Shown: positions 1 to 10,096 of the stretch, in pieces
How the letters are laid out: each line of letters begins with the position of its first letter
Numbering within the stretch: the first letter of the stretch is position 1
DNA from: a virus
Direction: 5' to 3' (one strand)
Length of the DNA stretch: 34,254 nt
Virus record (IMG/VR): IMGVR_UViG_3300046167_000314
Location: 1 to 34,254 of that record
Program-made: the position numbers and the translations under genes
The notes under the pieces: model-generated
Told to the model about the DNA's origin: nothing
Database searches by the model: none
What the model saw: the letters and a program-made list of their open reading frames with translations, nothing else

Positions 1-87
1 GCTGTCATCTTTGGGTGTCGGTGTGACTGCGGCGATTATCGCGCAAGCCGAGATAATTGCAGTCGCATAGCTGATAAAAGTTTCCAT
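1..87 (-). CDS. Small membrane (holin-like) protein, N-terminal part, cut by window start
   Basis: The reading frame starts at the ATG at 87 and runs off the window. It encodes METFISYATAIIS followed by a hydrophobic stretch and then TPTPKDDS. A single N-terminal membrane segment followed by TPTPKDD is the usual look of a small phage membrane protein found next to lysis genes. The missing C-terminus is at 34187..34254 at the other end of the window; adding one base at the junction gives one protein of about 51 residues. Its start lies inside the upstream 55-codon gene (52 bases of overlap). The holin role is an inference from size, the membrane segment and nearby lysis genes. Confidence 0.6.
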   Translation of the reverse strand, partial: METFISYATAIISACAIIAAVTPTPKDDS

Positions 88-203
88 ATCCAAACTCTCT
101 TTCTGCCGTTGTTTTGGCTGTTTTCAAATGTAACACGTTCTCGCTCTATTGTTGACCAAAAACGCTCATCAATGTCAGATGTGTCTAATTTTATTTCGGG
201 CAT
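36..203 (-). CDS. Hypothetical small basic protein, 55 aa
   Basis: The frame starts MPEIKLDTSDIDERFW and ends MRLQLSRLAR. Its ATG overlaps the TGA of the upstream gene (TGATG at 205..201), a normal coupled arrangement in this genome. The N-terminal half is acidic and the C-terminal half strongly basic with tryptophans. I do not recognise a family. The last 52 bases overlap the start of the membrane-protein gene at 87, which is more than usual here, so either the C-terminus or the downstream start could be wrong. It is supported mainly by the coupled start and uninterrupted frame. Confidence 0.4.
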   Translation of the reverse strand: MPEIKLDTSDIDERFWSTIERERVTFENSQNNGRKRVWIWKLLSAMRLQLSRLAR

Positions 204-593
204 CAGTCGTCATACCTGTGTCGAATGTAAGCCTTGACGTTAATCATTTCGCCCGTGTCATCGTTGTAGACAACTGAGAAACACCACGGCTGGTCGGTAA
301 CATCGTCAGGGAGTGGAAATGTCAGGCTGTGTTCCTCACACCATTCGCGCATATAGTTGATAGTAGAGATTATATAAACATCGACCCACGGCTCAACAGT
401 GCCGTCAGCGTTGTGAATACGCGCAAAGAAGATGGAACGATTTGTCGGCAGTGATGTAGGTGAATTAGTTAAATAAGTGCCGTGACTTTGCGCGAATACA
501 AACTTGGCTGTCTTAGTCAGGTTCGTCAGGTCGTGCTTGATGCCGTGCCAGCCCTAACAGGTCATCGCCATAGGTGTCCAGCATCACAGCCAT
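203..593 (-). CDS. Hypothetical protein with one apparent frameshift, about 129 aa
   Basis: Starting at ATG 593 (or 584) the frame reads MAVMLDTYGDDLLG and then shifts. The continuation WHGIKHDLTNLTKTAK, ending AYIRHRYDD at 203, is in the next frame. Removing one base of the GGG at 552..554 joins them as DDLLGWHGIKHD. The composition is that of a soluble, mixed alpha/beta protein. It follows the 158-aa gene with a 32-base overlap and precedes the 55-aa gene with a TGATG overlap. It lies at the tail-fibre end of the late unit, so a role in virion decoration or host contact is possible but not shown. Family not recognised. Confidence 0.5.
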
Positions 594-1038
594 AGGCGGC
601 GAGTGTTTCTGATGATGGTGTCGTGAAGTCATAAAAGCTGATGCTGTTGTCATTATAAGGAGGCCGATAAGCACCATATTGACCAATGACGTTTTGCGCT
701 TCTGACGTTAATTGCTCGACAGTATATTCGGGGAACGCCTCGACCAGACGATTGATTTCCGTCATTGCCTCTGGTCGGTCGCATGAGTAATCAATGCGCT
801 TGATTTCGCCGTTCATATAGACTGCATCGCGGAGGTTTCGCGTAAAGTCAGGCTGAATGTTTTGTTCATAGATACGCTCTGCCATATTGTCTTCGACGTT
901 TTCGTCAACGACCTTTTGCTTTTCTTCGTCGGTCAGGTTTCCGTCAACGGGGATTTCGCAATAATGACCCAATAGGACATCAGTGAAACACAACATAAGT
1001 TGTCCCTCATCAAGCCGCTCTGTGTATTCCGTCTTCAT
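562..1038 (-). CDS. Hypothetical protein downstream of tail adhesin, 158 aa
   Basis: The frame starts MKTEYTERLDEGQLML and is acidic, with a hydrophilic middle and a tyrosine-rich C-terminal third (YGAYRPPYNDN around residues 121-131). It has no signal peptide and no clear membrane segment. It sits 13 bases after the small adhesin gene and overlaps the next gene by 32 bases, so it is part of the late tail-fibre operon. Proteins here are often fibre accessories or chaperones, but nothing in the sequence proves that. The C-terminus GCDAGHLWR lies in the overlap and is the least certain part. Confidence 0.55.
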   Translation of the reverse strand: MKTEYTERLDEGQLMLCFTDVLLGHYCEIPVDGNLTDEEKQKVVDENVEDNMAERIYEQNIQPDFTRNLRDAVYMNGEIKRIDYSCDRPEAMTEINRLVEAFPEYTVEQLTSEAQNVIGQYGAYRPPYNDNSISFYDFTTPSSETLAAYGCDAGHLWR

Positions 1039-1051
1039 AACTCACCTATTC

Positions 1052-1684
1052 TTAACTTATCGTTACTGTAAACGAAGTAGTGTTATTAGACGCCGGAAGA
1101 ATGGTTGTGGCAGCCCATATCCATCTTGAAGAACCATAAATCTCATCAACAGTGCTAGTGCTTAATTTAAGAAACGAGGTGAAATTTGTAAAGTTGCCTG
1201 AAGTTCTGGTAAAGGTTTGTGAAGCACCGCCGCCTGTAATAGTCACGCTGTTCCAACCCGCGTTGGCGGGATAGCCACTTGCCGCAGTCACAACCCCTCC
1301 AGATAAGTCTATTATTGTAAATCTTAATTGCCCCCCCGGCCAGCTAACAACATCAACATATGAGCTTCTGCCGTTAAGGGTGAAAACAGTCCCTGTCGCA
1401 TAATTCTGACTGAAAACCTGAAATGCTCGATGAGGTGATAATGCACCTATATAACGAGATTGCTGAGTGTATTGAGAGCCGGGGTCATAGCTTGAGTTTC
1501 CGCTCAAAACAGTTACAGAAGAACTCGCGCCGTAGAAACTACTGAACGTCATCTGACTGTTCGCAGCCGCACTAACCAAGCCACGAATGTCGCTGTCGTT
1601 CATGCTGGCTTGAGTGCCTGTTGTGCCGCCAGCTTCAACGTGCAAGTCGTTCAGGCTAATCTGTCCGCTACTTTGCAGTGCCAT
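1052..1684 (-). CDS. Tail-associated adhesin-like protein with ALQSSG...LNDLHVEAGG leader
   Basis: The N-terminus, MALQSSGQISLNDLHVE and on to about residue 52 (FSSFYGAS), is a signature I recognise from marine phage structural proteins near tail fibres. The rest (residues 55-210) is rich in Ser, Thr, Gly and Asn with alternating hydrophobics, as expected of a beta-rich extracellular domain. The ATG lies inside the end of the repaired tail-fibre gene (stop at 1668), so the two are translationally coupled. A role as a distal tail or fibre-tip component contacting the host is likely but inferred. An alternative is a capsid or tail decoration protein. Confidence 0.7.
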   Translation of the reverse strand: MALQSSGQISLNDLHVEAGGTTGTQASMNDSDIRGLVSAAANSQMTFSSFYGASSSVTVLSGNSSYDPGSQYTQQSRYIGALSPHRAFQVFSQNYATGTVFTLNGRSSYVDVVSWPGGQLRFTIIDLSGGVVTAASGYPANAGWNSVTITGGGASQTFTRTSGNFTNFTSFLKLSTSTVDEIYGSSRWIWAATTILPASNNTTSFTVTIS

Positions 1685-3651
1685 TCTTCAACTCCTCAAT
1701 CTCAGCCTTTAATTCCTTCACAGCCTCGACAAGCAAGCCAATCACTTGGTCATACTGCACAGTCTTTATATGTCTCGCCTTCTTCGCCGTGGAATACAGC
1801 CTCATCCTCAATGACAGCAGAGGGCAGAACCTTCTCTACGTCTTGAGCAATCAGGCCAGCCGACTTGCGGTCATCCTTGAGGTAAGTAAAGGTGCAACCA
1901 TTAAGCTGCTGCACTTTGGTCACTGCGTCCTCAATCGGTGCAATGTCTTTCTTGAGGCGAATGTCTGAGATGGTGGTTGAGTATGCGACCACGTTGCCAT
2001 CGACATGCAGGTCGCCGTCGGTTTCCAGTCTCATGTTCTCGGGCAGAACTGTGCCGCTGGCAGTGCCGTTTCTGAATTTAATTAGACCATTCGGTTCTAG
2101 GTCTATGCCAGAGGCCGTGGAGGTGTTTCCATTAATGTCTAAATAAGTAAAGCCGCCAGAACTATTCCTGTATCCGTTTGAGTAAAGCGAAACAGCATAA
2201 CTACCGTTCGACCCTAAAAACCCTAGACCCGTGAAAAGCCCAACATTAGTGCCAGAACTCCAATATGTAGAGGGTGGAGTAGTGCCGAAACCAGCGTTCC
2301 CGACGCTGTTAATAAACATTGCAGTATTAGTAATACCGCTGCCGTAACTGTTGGATGTGCCAAACGCTAGGTTAGAACCATTGCCATCGAACATAGCACC
2401 AATGCGAACATTCGGTGCTACGTCGCCACTATCATCATGGGCGGCTTCAACGAGTGAAATATAATTACCAGATGTGTAGTCGGTCTGCGTAACTGTCAGA
2501 CCCTCACCATTGGTCGTGCCTGTAAAGGTTGCGCCAAGTTTGTTTGTTGTTGCGATTGTCAGGGGGGTTACTGGCGCGGTGTCTCCGATGCCTACGTTGC
2601 CGCCATTGGGGTTAAGAGCTAAACTATAATTTGTTCCAAGATTTGCTTGGTCTGTGCTTTGTATCCAAGCATAGTTGCCACCATTAGTCCCCATATCCAA
2701 AGCAGAGGTGAAGGTAGTTCCCTGCAAGCGCAGCAAGCCATAAGTTTGAGTTGTTCCAGATGTCGCAGCCGCACCGCCAGTCTGTGACCCTTGAATTACT
2801 GTTTTAACTCCATTGGATAAAGAACTTGTCCCAACGCCTACGCTCCCGCTGTCGATGCGGAGGCGTTCTGAGCCATTGGTGTAAGCTGTGATTACGCCGC
2901 TAGAATTATCTGCGCCAATACGCAATTCTGTGCCAGTTGGATTTTGAATGTATCTATTAACACTGCCAAAGGTTACTTTTGCGTTTCCATCAACAGTCAG
3001 CCCATCAGCCGTGACCGTGCCAGTGACATCAAGCGGCTTGTTAAGCTGCCACTTGTCGCCCGTGCTGACATAGGTAAAGGTCGCACTCGCACCATCAATC
3101 GTGATGCCAGAGCCGTTAGCCGCAGCAGCATCAGCCGCGCCAGAGGCCAGCACGATATTCTTGTCATCGACCTCAAGCGTGGTGCTGTTGATAGTGGTTG
3201 TCGTGCCGTTGACTGTAAAGTCGCCGCCGACAATAACTGCGCCTGTCGTGGTCAGTGCTGTCAGGCTGCTGATGGTTTCGCCGTTCAGTGCTGTAGCAAT
3301 CTGCGCGCCTGTTTGGTCGGCTGTGGCTGATGCCTCAATGCCGTCCAGCTTAGTGCCGTCTGCGGCGACATCACGCCCGTCAACAGTGCCACCGACAGTG
3401 ATGTTGCCCGTCGCGTCAACCGTTGTGAATGAGCCAGCCGCCGCCGTTGTCGCGCCGATAGTCGTTCCGTCGATTGTGCCGCCGTTAATATCAACAGTCG
3501 ATAAAACGTCTTGCTCGATGGCGTTGTTCAGTTCTTCGCGTGTGATTTTCTTCGTCTGTCCCGTGCTGGTATCGACAACGACAAACACATCAGTCGCGGC
3601 TGTGTTCGAGCCAGTGATTGCGGTCAATTCGGAGATTTTCTTATCAGCCAT
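1668..3651 (-). CDS. Tail fibre with C-terminal S74 chaperone domain
   Basis: The shaft starts MADKKISELTAITG and contains a segment reading VDGRDVAADGTKLDGI, typical of marine phage fibres, followed by long Gly/Thr/Asn-rich beta repeats. The C-terminus carries the peptidase S74 intramolecular chaperone, recognised by SDIRLKKDIAPI and SAGLIAQDVEKVLP; the Ser-Asp pair is the expected self-cleavage site. As given, the frame ends YKDCAV at 1750. Removing one A of the AAA at 1765..1767 restores YKTVQYDQVIGLLVEAV and a coiled-coil tail ending at 1668, the normal S74 end. The fibre trimerises and the chaperone is then cut off (family knowledge). It overlaps the next gene by 17 bases. Confidence 0.85.
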
Positions 3652-3654
3652 TGT

Positions 3655-4378
3655 CTATACCTTGATAATGTGATTAACGACGAGGAACGGTTGCATGTTG
3701 TTGTGAGGCTGGTTTCCGCCAGTGTTATCAACGGGGTCTTGAGAGTTGCTTCTAAAGTCTGTCACATCGTCCGTTCCTGCCGTAGTCAGGTTTGCCTGAC
3801 CGCCGTCAGAATAGTCATAGAGAGGAATGGCGTGGCTGTGAGATGGCATCTGAGAAACTGTAAGGGTGTGCGTCTCTGCGCCGCCCGATGCCGCGATGAC
3901 ACGCGATTTGTAAAGGATTGCCCATTTGTATCCACACCTGTTGCTTGACCAGCCCCAATCGGCACACGCCCACGCAAGGTCCGGGCAGCTTAAATGTTGA
4001 ACTGCCGTCACCCGCTCCGTAGTTAGTGCCGACGACACCAAACAGCGTCGCATAAGTTGTGCGGCTCACCAGTGCGCCGTCGCACAGAAGCCAGTTTGAG
4101 GGTGCAGACGAGCCAGCAAATTGCAGAATAGCACCAGACGGCGTGTCGCTGGTGTTTGAGTTGCCGGAGAACTTACCCATGACAATCCATCCGTCATTGG
4201 CCTCGTTCCTCAGTTTTAACTCGTCATTGGTTGTATCGAACCAAAATAGCCCGGCGTATAAATTGGCAGGCTCGGTTGCACTAAGGTTGCTGCTGCGGAT
4301 AGCCGCCAGCGCGTTGTTAATGTCTGCGCGGACATTGGCGGCGGTGTCATTATTGATTACATAATCATGCGTTGCCAT
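3655..4378 (-). CDS. Tail collar-domain protein (frame broken by indels)
   Basis: The N-terminus MATHDYVINNDTAAN and the segment LLCDGALVSRTTYA, then GAGDGSSTFKLP, match the phage tail collar fold (PF07484). The conserved continuation RGRVPIGAGQATG is in a second frame and the C-terminal part, with QMPSHSHAIPLYDY and ending VNHIIKV, in a third. Extra bases at 3983..3985 (CCC on the coding strand) and 3976..3977, and a missing base near 3900, explain all of this. The His-rich SHSH element is typical of collar and fibre proteins. It lies between the tail-tip gene and the S74 fibre, so it probably joins fibres to the tail tip or forms the fibre base. About 240 residues after repair. Confidence 0.75.
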
Positions 4379-4380
4379 CG

Positions 4381-6962
4381 TTAATACTCTACTTTCGCAA
4401 ATAACTCATCGATGTTCGGTGTAACATCGTCCGAGATGCTTTTCAATTCTACCTTAAAACGAAACGCTCTGCCACTGAATTGGCCTGACTTAAACGGCGT
4501 ATATGACGACCAACTTGGAGAACCCGACGGGTCGTCATTAGTTGACGATATGTAGAACAAAACATTCGTGTCAGGAAACTGAGGATTAGCCGTCAAACTG
4601 TCCCACAAGCCAGAAAGCGTGTCGATGTTGCCTGTCAGGTCGTCCCATAGCCCCGCGCCAGTGTCCAGCCTGTTAGTGCCGACAAAGCCAGTAGCCTGAA
4701 CCTGTCGCACTGAGCCTGTGTCGATGTCGTTTGAGAACGTATAGGTCGCCTCTGATGGCTGCGAAGACGGGTCGGTAATCTTGAGGGCATTGCCCGCCAC
4801 CGTGCAGCCGCTCTTAGTCCCCGAAAATGACGGGTGTTCGGTTGCTGTGTTTGTCGTTGTGTATTGATTAAGGTCTGCCGCTGGGACGACAACGCTGGTA
4901 AAGTTCTCACTCGGAATACCGACCTTATCGTAGGCTTGTATCATATAAGTGCCAGAACGCGCCGGGACAGTTACGCTAGTCGCAGGACGAGGAACTTTCT
5001 CAAAGCTGGTCGTGGCGTTTGCGAATGTAGCACCTGATGTTTCAATGCCGTGGCGGATTTTATAGTAACTCAGGTCAAGGTTTGGAATTGCCTCCCACTC
5101 AAGCGTCGTCAGCGAGCCATTGACCGTCGCACCAAACACCAGAACATCATCAGGCGGGTCTATTTGCGCTTGCAGATTGAACTGCGTGGTCGTGTAAGTG
5201 CCTTTGCGACCAATCGTGTTGATTGCCCTAGCCCGTATGTCATAGAACCCATTGACCAAGTCAATTGCCTCGAACACACCCAACTCACCAACGCCAAGTT
5301 GGTTGTAGGTGGTATCGCTGGCAAGTTTATATTCGACCTCAACATAGTCAATCCGACTGGCTTCCGTTGCGCTAACGGTGGCTCTGATAAGGCTGACGAC
5401 ATGTTCGTTAATAATTCGAGTATCTTGCGCCACCGTCAGACCCACCGTGGGAACTGTAAAGGCATCAGCGAGGATGGTGTTGTTGCTCTCAAACAAAGCC
5501 TCGTCTGCATAAGCATCATAAACGCAGAACTTACCTCACTTAGACCGAGTGTGACCTCAACCGCGCCATCCCCCGTGGGAACAAACTTCCAACCAGTGAC
5601 CTCAAATGTCTTATTGCTGAAGCCCAAGTGGGTGTTGCTGTAGGTAACAATGTCACCGACTTGTAGCTTGAAGGCGCGGATGCCAAAGTTACCCGAAAGA
5701 GAAAGCTGCTCACGGTTTCGGTAAAGCATAATCTTGGCAAGCCGTTGCGCCATAGTCGTTGTGCTAGGTGAATGGGAAGGGCAATATCAGCGACAAGTTC
5801 TTGGTTGTTATCGACTTGCAAAAAAGTGGTGCTGGTGACTTTCCTAAAGTCAGTCATTTGCCACTCTGTTTCTGCGCCTCTGTATTTACCAGTCACTGCG
5901 TTGAAGCCCGTCGCGGCGGCTGTTGCGTGTCTTAATCTGAATGTTTGAGCGGTTGTCGTCCTCGTCTAAGGCGAGAACCGGGGATGTGTATGCGCCAGCT
6001 TTTACACGAAACTTGCCTTGTGCATACCACATTGAGCCAGCCATTGCTCGCGTCAGGTCGTCGATAATAGTCTGTGGCGTAACATCTGTGATGAATGAAC
6101 CGTTCACCGTGTAGCGTTTCTCTGTGCCACCTGCGACCAAACTAACAGTCTCATCACATATGGCAGCGGCGGCAGCAAATGAAACGTCATCAATCTCATC
6201 TGCGTCTGCATTTAGACCGTAATCCGATGTCAGGTAATCACGCAAAGCAAGCGCGGGATTGCTTGAGAACGTCGTCGCCTGTGTTGTGGGGTTGTATAGT
6301 TTTTTGCCACGGATAACAAAGCTGATTGATGGCTCACCATTCGGATAAGCGTCAGCGTCAAACTCTAACTTGACGTAAACATAGGCAACGCCAGAAAGGG
6401 TGTGACTGCCCGTCCACTTACCGGCTGAAGCCGCCATCAACTCAGGGTCGGCTAACTGGTCGTCAGTCCCAACGTGACGATAGACAAATGCCTTGCCGTC
6501 ATATTGCGATGGTGATTGAACTTCATTAAGTTGGTCAACGTATTTACCATCAAAACCAAGCTCTACATCATCGAAATAAACTTCCTCAATCTCATCAACT
6601 TCATGCCCAGCAATGGCAATAATCATATGAAGAAACTTGTCGTTATCTGTCGTCTCTTTATAAACAATCACGCCACCAACTTTTGTTTTGCCATAGATTA
6701 CAGCGTGTGGTGCAGCAGGGCTGACACCCGCGACTTCATATCCTCGCGTCTGCCTGTCCTGTGCGGGAACGTCGGGAGCAAGTGCTTTGCCGAGTTCTGA
6801 AAGGGCATAAACACCAGCGAAATGATAAAGCGCACCCATTGTAAGCAGAGAGCCTATTCCGACAGTCGTAACGGTGCTTATAAGAGCAACAGTCGCGCTA
6901 ATCGGGTCAGCAAACGCCGAGGTGCTTGTGAGCAGCATAGGGACAAGATATTTCAGCATCAA
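4381..6962 (-). CDS. Tail tip / host-specificity protein (gpJ-like), frame broken by indels
   Basis: This is the central tail-tip protein. The N-terminal 60 residues are hydrophobic (MLLTSTSAFADPISA and following). Then comes the family-typical APHAVIYGKTKVGGVI near residues 85-100, followed by a tail-hub region and a C-terminal series of fibronectin-like beta domains ending ELFAKVEY. Four frames or frame segments join after repair of a GGG at about 5912, two extra bases at about 5777 and 5768, and a missing base near 5530; the joined sequence has no gaps in sense. The repaired length is about 860 residues, shorter than lambda gpJ (about 1130). It follows the DUF6950-like gene with a 4-base overlap, as in related tail modules. 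It likely mediates host recognition and DNA ejection. Confidence 0.8.
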
Positions 6963-7382
6963 TCAACACTCCAAAAAATATCCGTCTCTAATGGTTGCAC
7001 AAAGTCCAAACCATCTAGGGTCAGGAACGCAATCTTGTCAGAGACAACGACACCAAAAGCATACCCAAGAACGGTGTCGCCTTCTAGGTGTCTTGCCGCA
7101 ATACTTCCCCTCGCCATACCAGCGTCTCTGTCTAGCTTGCTGTCAATCGCCTCAATGATGCTGGCGTGGCCCTGTCTCTTTGAGCAGTCTGCCATAGTGC
7201 ATCTTTGCTTCATACGCTGTCGCATATTTGCCGAACCACTCATCCGCCAAGAACTCACCCTTGAGGGCGTGATGACAGGCATTGATAAAGGTAAAGCAAT
7301 CGTTAACGCTCCAGACCATTGGCTCGTCGCGGAGGTTCTCAATCATCTCGCCTAATCTAGTTTCCCAATCTTCGCGCCTCAT
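6959..7382 (-). CDS. Tail assembly protein, DUF6950-like
   Basis: The ATG at 7382 overlaps the TAA of the upstream gene (TAATG). The N-terminus MRREDWETRLGEMI, then PMVWSVNDCFTFIN with a Trp-x-x-x-Asp-Cys element, fits the family that replaces or accompanies the NlpC/P60 protein before the tail tip. The frame stops early at 7152. Deleting one G of the GGG at 7170..7172 gives KETGHASIIEAIDSK and continues to FWSVD at 6959. About 140 residues after repair. The place in gene order (after the tail hub, before the gpJ-like gene) supports a tail-tip assembly role. The Cys could be catalytic, but the matching His is not obvious. Confidence 0.65.
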
Positions 7383-8008
7383 TATCGACCCCACTGAAAC
7401 TTCTTGGCTTGTAGGTCTTCGACGAACTCAAACCCACGGTCATTAGGGAAGCGAGATTTCTGGCTCTCACTTGTATATCTGCGCTCTCGCGGACGCTGCA
7501 AATCAATCAGTCGGCTTTCGACATAAACGGCGATTGAACTGCTTTCAGCCCCCTCATCAATGTTCATCTGGTCAATGTAGCCTGTAAATATTTCAGCCAT
7601 GACACTTACTGGGATAACGCTGGTGTCGATATAAGCACCCGTCTCCGTTAAGATATAATCGTCGTCCTCTTGCTGCAAAAACTGTGCTTTATTATCTCGG
7701 ATGCCGAAATATATTTTGCACTTCCGTCCTTGATACGGCTCTTGTATCGCTAGGCTCAGAAGGTCAGATGGCAAGCCAGAAAGTGTCAGGGTTGCGCCTT
7801 TGGCGGAAACGTCTAGCGTCTCATCGACAGACGAAATCTGTATCATCTGCCCACTTCCAACATAGGTTTCCCCATCAAGAATGACCTCGCCCAAGCCAGA
7901 CCAAAAACGAAGTGTCGATGTGTCAAAAAACAGTTCAATGGCGAAGAAGACATCAACTGTCGGGGCTTCAACCGCATCGCTAAACCCGACAGGAATATCG
8001 CGGCTCAT
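7382..8008 (-). CDS. Tail hub-type protein (DUF2163 / gpL position)
   Basis: 208 residues starting MSRDIPVGFSDAVEA. The segment LRFWSGLGEVILDGETYVG near residues 33-51, followed by LTLSGLPSDLL, and the C-terminal RYTSESQKSRFPNDRGFEFV ending KFQWGR are the pattern of phage tail proteins found between tape measure and tail tip (BR0599/DUF2163-like, corresponding in position to lambda gpL). Such proteins are thought to form the hub of the tail tip. The gene is intact, overlaps both neighbours by a few bases (ATGA at 8008 and TAATG at 7384), and is clearly co-translated with them. The family name is from memory of the pattern, so moderately sure. Confidence 0.65.
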   Translation of the reverse strand: MSRDIPVGFSDAVEAPTVDVFFAIELFFDTSTLRFWSGLGEVILDGETYVGSGQMIQISSVDETLDVSAKGATLTLSGLPSDLLSLAIQEPYQGRKCKIYFGIRDNKAQFLQQEDDDYILTETGAYIDTSVIPVSVMAEIFTGYIDQMNIDEGAESSSIAVYVESRLIDLQRPRERRYTSESQKSRFPNDRGFEFVEDLQAKKFQWGR

Positions 8009-8639
8009 GCTATCGCCTCAACCGCAGCAAAACTTAAACCGTAATGCGTCACCTCGTTGATTGACCAGTTCGTCTCGTTAGTCGCCAGACGGAATACACC
8101 TTTGGCGTTTGCCACCACGACAGTCGCCGCGTCTGCTGGGCGCAGTTCTGATGGAAGGGTATAGGTCAATTCACGCCAATGCCGCTTGCGCTAGTGTCAA
8201 CATCGTTGAGAACCTTATGCAGCGTTGCTGCGCCGCTTGTGCCTAGCTGGATATAATCACCCGCCAAAAGGTAGCCATCAACATCTGCTGGCAAGCCGGA
8301 TACTGTCAGGTCGTCGCCAGTCTGCCCTGCGCCGCTCACAACGGGTGTGCCGGGTGTCGTGGCAGCAGAGCCTCGCGGCGTTGCGGCGGCTGGGTCGCCT
8401 AGCAGGAATGTGCCTTGCATACCCTTTAGCTTAATCAAGAAGGACACCCACTGCTCGCCCTCGGCGCGGGTCATTGGAGGCAGACTAATCTCCGCCTCGA
8501 GCATTTGACCACCGTGGGAAAAGACCTGTTCCTTAAACGTGAACGGTGAGCGTGACAGACCAACGGCATTTCTGGCGCGTAGGTTAATCGAGCGGATGCC
8601 AGTAACTGTCGGCAGACTTAATGGATATGCAATAGACAT
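8005..8639 (-). CDS. Minor (distal) tail protein with one apparent frameshift
   Basis: The protein starts MSIAYPLSLPTVTGI. It contains VGLSRSPFTFKEQVFSHGG and GMQGTFLLGDP, a pattern I know from distal tail proteins of marine siphoviruses. The frame stops at 8166, but the downstream sequence in another frame, WRELTYTLPSELRPAD to HYGLSFAAVEAIA, completes it and stops in an ATGA overlap with the next gene. One base appears to be missing near 8174..8183, most simply a T. Repaired length is about 211 residues. It directly follows the tape measure gene, the usual place for a distal tail protein. A Gly/Pro/Thr-rich linker lies around residues 86-108. Confidence 0.65.
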
Positions 8640-10096
8640 TAGAACGCCTTACTAAATGAACCGCCACGACGGCGAGCATCTAATACGGCTGCTTTCGATG
8701 CTTCTGCTATTTGCGGCATAAGTTGTGTAATCTCAGCGCGGACAGTCTGAGATACCCCAGTGGAAATATTGATGTTCTGCACGACTGTTGCGCCGCCGCC
8801 TTGCATTTGGTTGTTCGGTATGATGCGTCCGCTAGTTCCGGCGGTGAATAGTTCTGGGCCTTTCTCGCCAACCAAGAACGTCTGACCGCGTGTCATCGGT
8901 CCACCCATTGCAGCCGTTCCGTCAACGCCTTTGGGCTTAAACGCTCCAGCAATACTTTGAACCATTTGCTCTACAATAAGTATGTCGATTAGGCTGTTAA
9001 CAATGCTTGCAGCCATACTCTTGAACGCATCTTTAGCACTTTGTGTGCCTTTTATTATGTCGCCAAATGCGTCACCAAAACTCTTAGATACAGCGTCACC
9101 GACCTGCTCCATCTGCGTCTTAGCTTCCTCTGCGTCTTTCGCGGCTGCTTTAGCACCATCGCCTAGAAGTTTTACATCAACCTCTTTAAGTGCATCGCCT
9201 GATAGGGCTAACTGCTCAAGTGAGCCTCTCAATTCAATCATCGCGTCGGTAGTAGCACCGCCGTTAGCGGTAATGAAATCCAATACTTGACCGATGTTTG
9301 TGTTGAGTGCATCCCTAGTTTTAGACGACGCAACAGCTTCAAGCTTAGAACCAAATATCGCAAGCTTATCGTCCGCTATGCCAAATCTATCCGCAACACC
9401 TTCAACATTATCTTGGAAGTAACCTATAATCCTCGCCACGGGGCGACCTAAATCAACCGTGCCGCTGGTCAGCCTCTCTTGCCGAGCAATGACAACATCA
9501 AACTCAGTGGATAGCGCGGATAGTGATTGCCTCACCTTGCTAAATTCTGTTCTTTCTTGTGTAGCCGCTAAAATTCTTTGCGAGTTAATTAACGCAATCG
9601 TAGAACTATTTAGGTTTCCGTATTTTTTCTCTAGGGCTTCAAGGTCTTCTAGGTCTATTTCCTTGTCGAAAGCGGCTTGCGCTGTAGCAAGGTCCTCCGT
9701 AGCCCCGGCGAAATCCATCGCCTCCTTCTTTGACTTCATGAAGGCGTTGCCAAGAGCGGCGACAATAGCTACGACAGCACCGAGCATAGCACCGACTGGA
9801 CCGAAGATGCCGAGCAACTGAGAACCCTGTTGACCGAAGGCTTGAACAGCAGATGTGCCAGCACCGACCTGAACTGCAAAGTCACCGACCTGATAACCAG
9901 CTTGCTGCATACCAGTCATGGCAAACTTACGGGTGCTGCGCGTAGCCTTACCCATATTAGCACCAAGCTGGTTCGCTCCTCTTTCGGAGCGTTTCAATGA
10001 ATTGGTAAAGTTATCAACGGCCTTAGTGGCTTGTCTGGCAGGAGCAGTCACTTGGTCTTGTAACTGAACCATTACAGTGAGTGAACTAGCTGCCAT
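8639..10096 (-). CDS. Tail tape measure protein
   Basis: The 485-residue protein starts MAASSLTVMVQLQDQ and is helical through much of its length. A hydrophobic stretch at about residues 92-112 (GIFGPVGAMLGAVVAIVAA) is typical of tape measures, and a Gly-rich C-terminal part reads MTRGQTFLVGEKGPELF, which is very common in this family. It lies right after the G/GT chaperones and before distal tail genes, as expected. The length suggests a short tail, roughly 70 nm if the usual 1.5 Å per residue holds (rule of thumb). An exact copy of the box ccagtggaaa lies inside it at 8757..8766. Confidence 0.9.
   Translation of the reverse strand: MAASSLTVMVQLQDQVTAPARQATKAVDNFTNSLKRSERGANQLGANMGKATRSTRKFAMTGMQQAGYQVGDFAVQVGAGTSAVQAFGQQGSQLLGIFGPVGAMLGAVVAIVAALGNAFMKSKKEAMDFAGATEDLATAQAAFDKEIDLEDLEALEKKYGNLNSSTIALINSQRILAATQERTEFSKVRQSLSALSTEFDVVIARQERLTSGTVDLGRPVARIIGYFQDNVEGVADRFGIADDKLAIFGSKLEAVASSKTRDALNTNIGQVLDFITANGGATTDAMIELRGSLEQLALSGDALKEVDVKLLGDGAKAAAKDAEEAKTQMEQVGDAVSKSFGDAFGDIIKGTQSAKDAFKSMAASIVNSLIDILIVEQMVQSIAGAFKPKGVDGTAAMGGPMTRGQTFLVGEKGPELFTAGTSGRIIPNNQMQGGGATVVQNINISTGVSQTVRAEITQLMPQIAEASKAAVLDARRRGGSFSKAF

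Noticed and set aside
3101-3673. Long plus-strand open frames (also 5050..5643, 21435..21968, 26217..26567, 13671..14090)
   Set aside because: All lie opposite well-supported minus-strand genes, have biased shadow composition and no family pattern or ribosome site.
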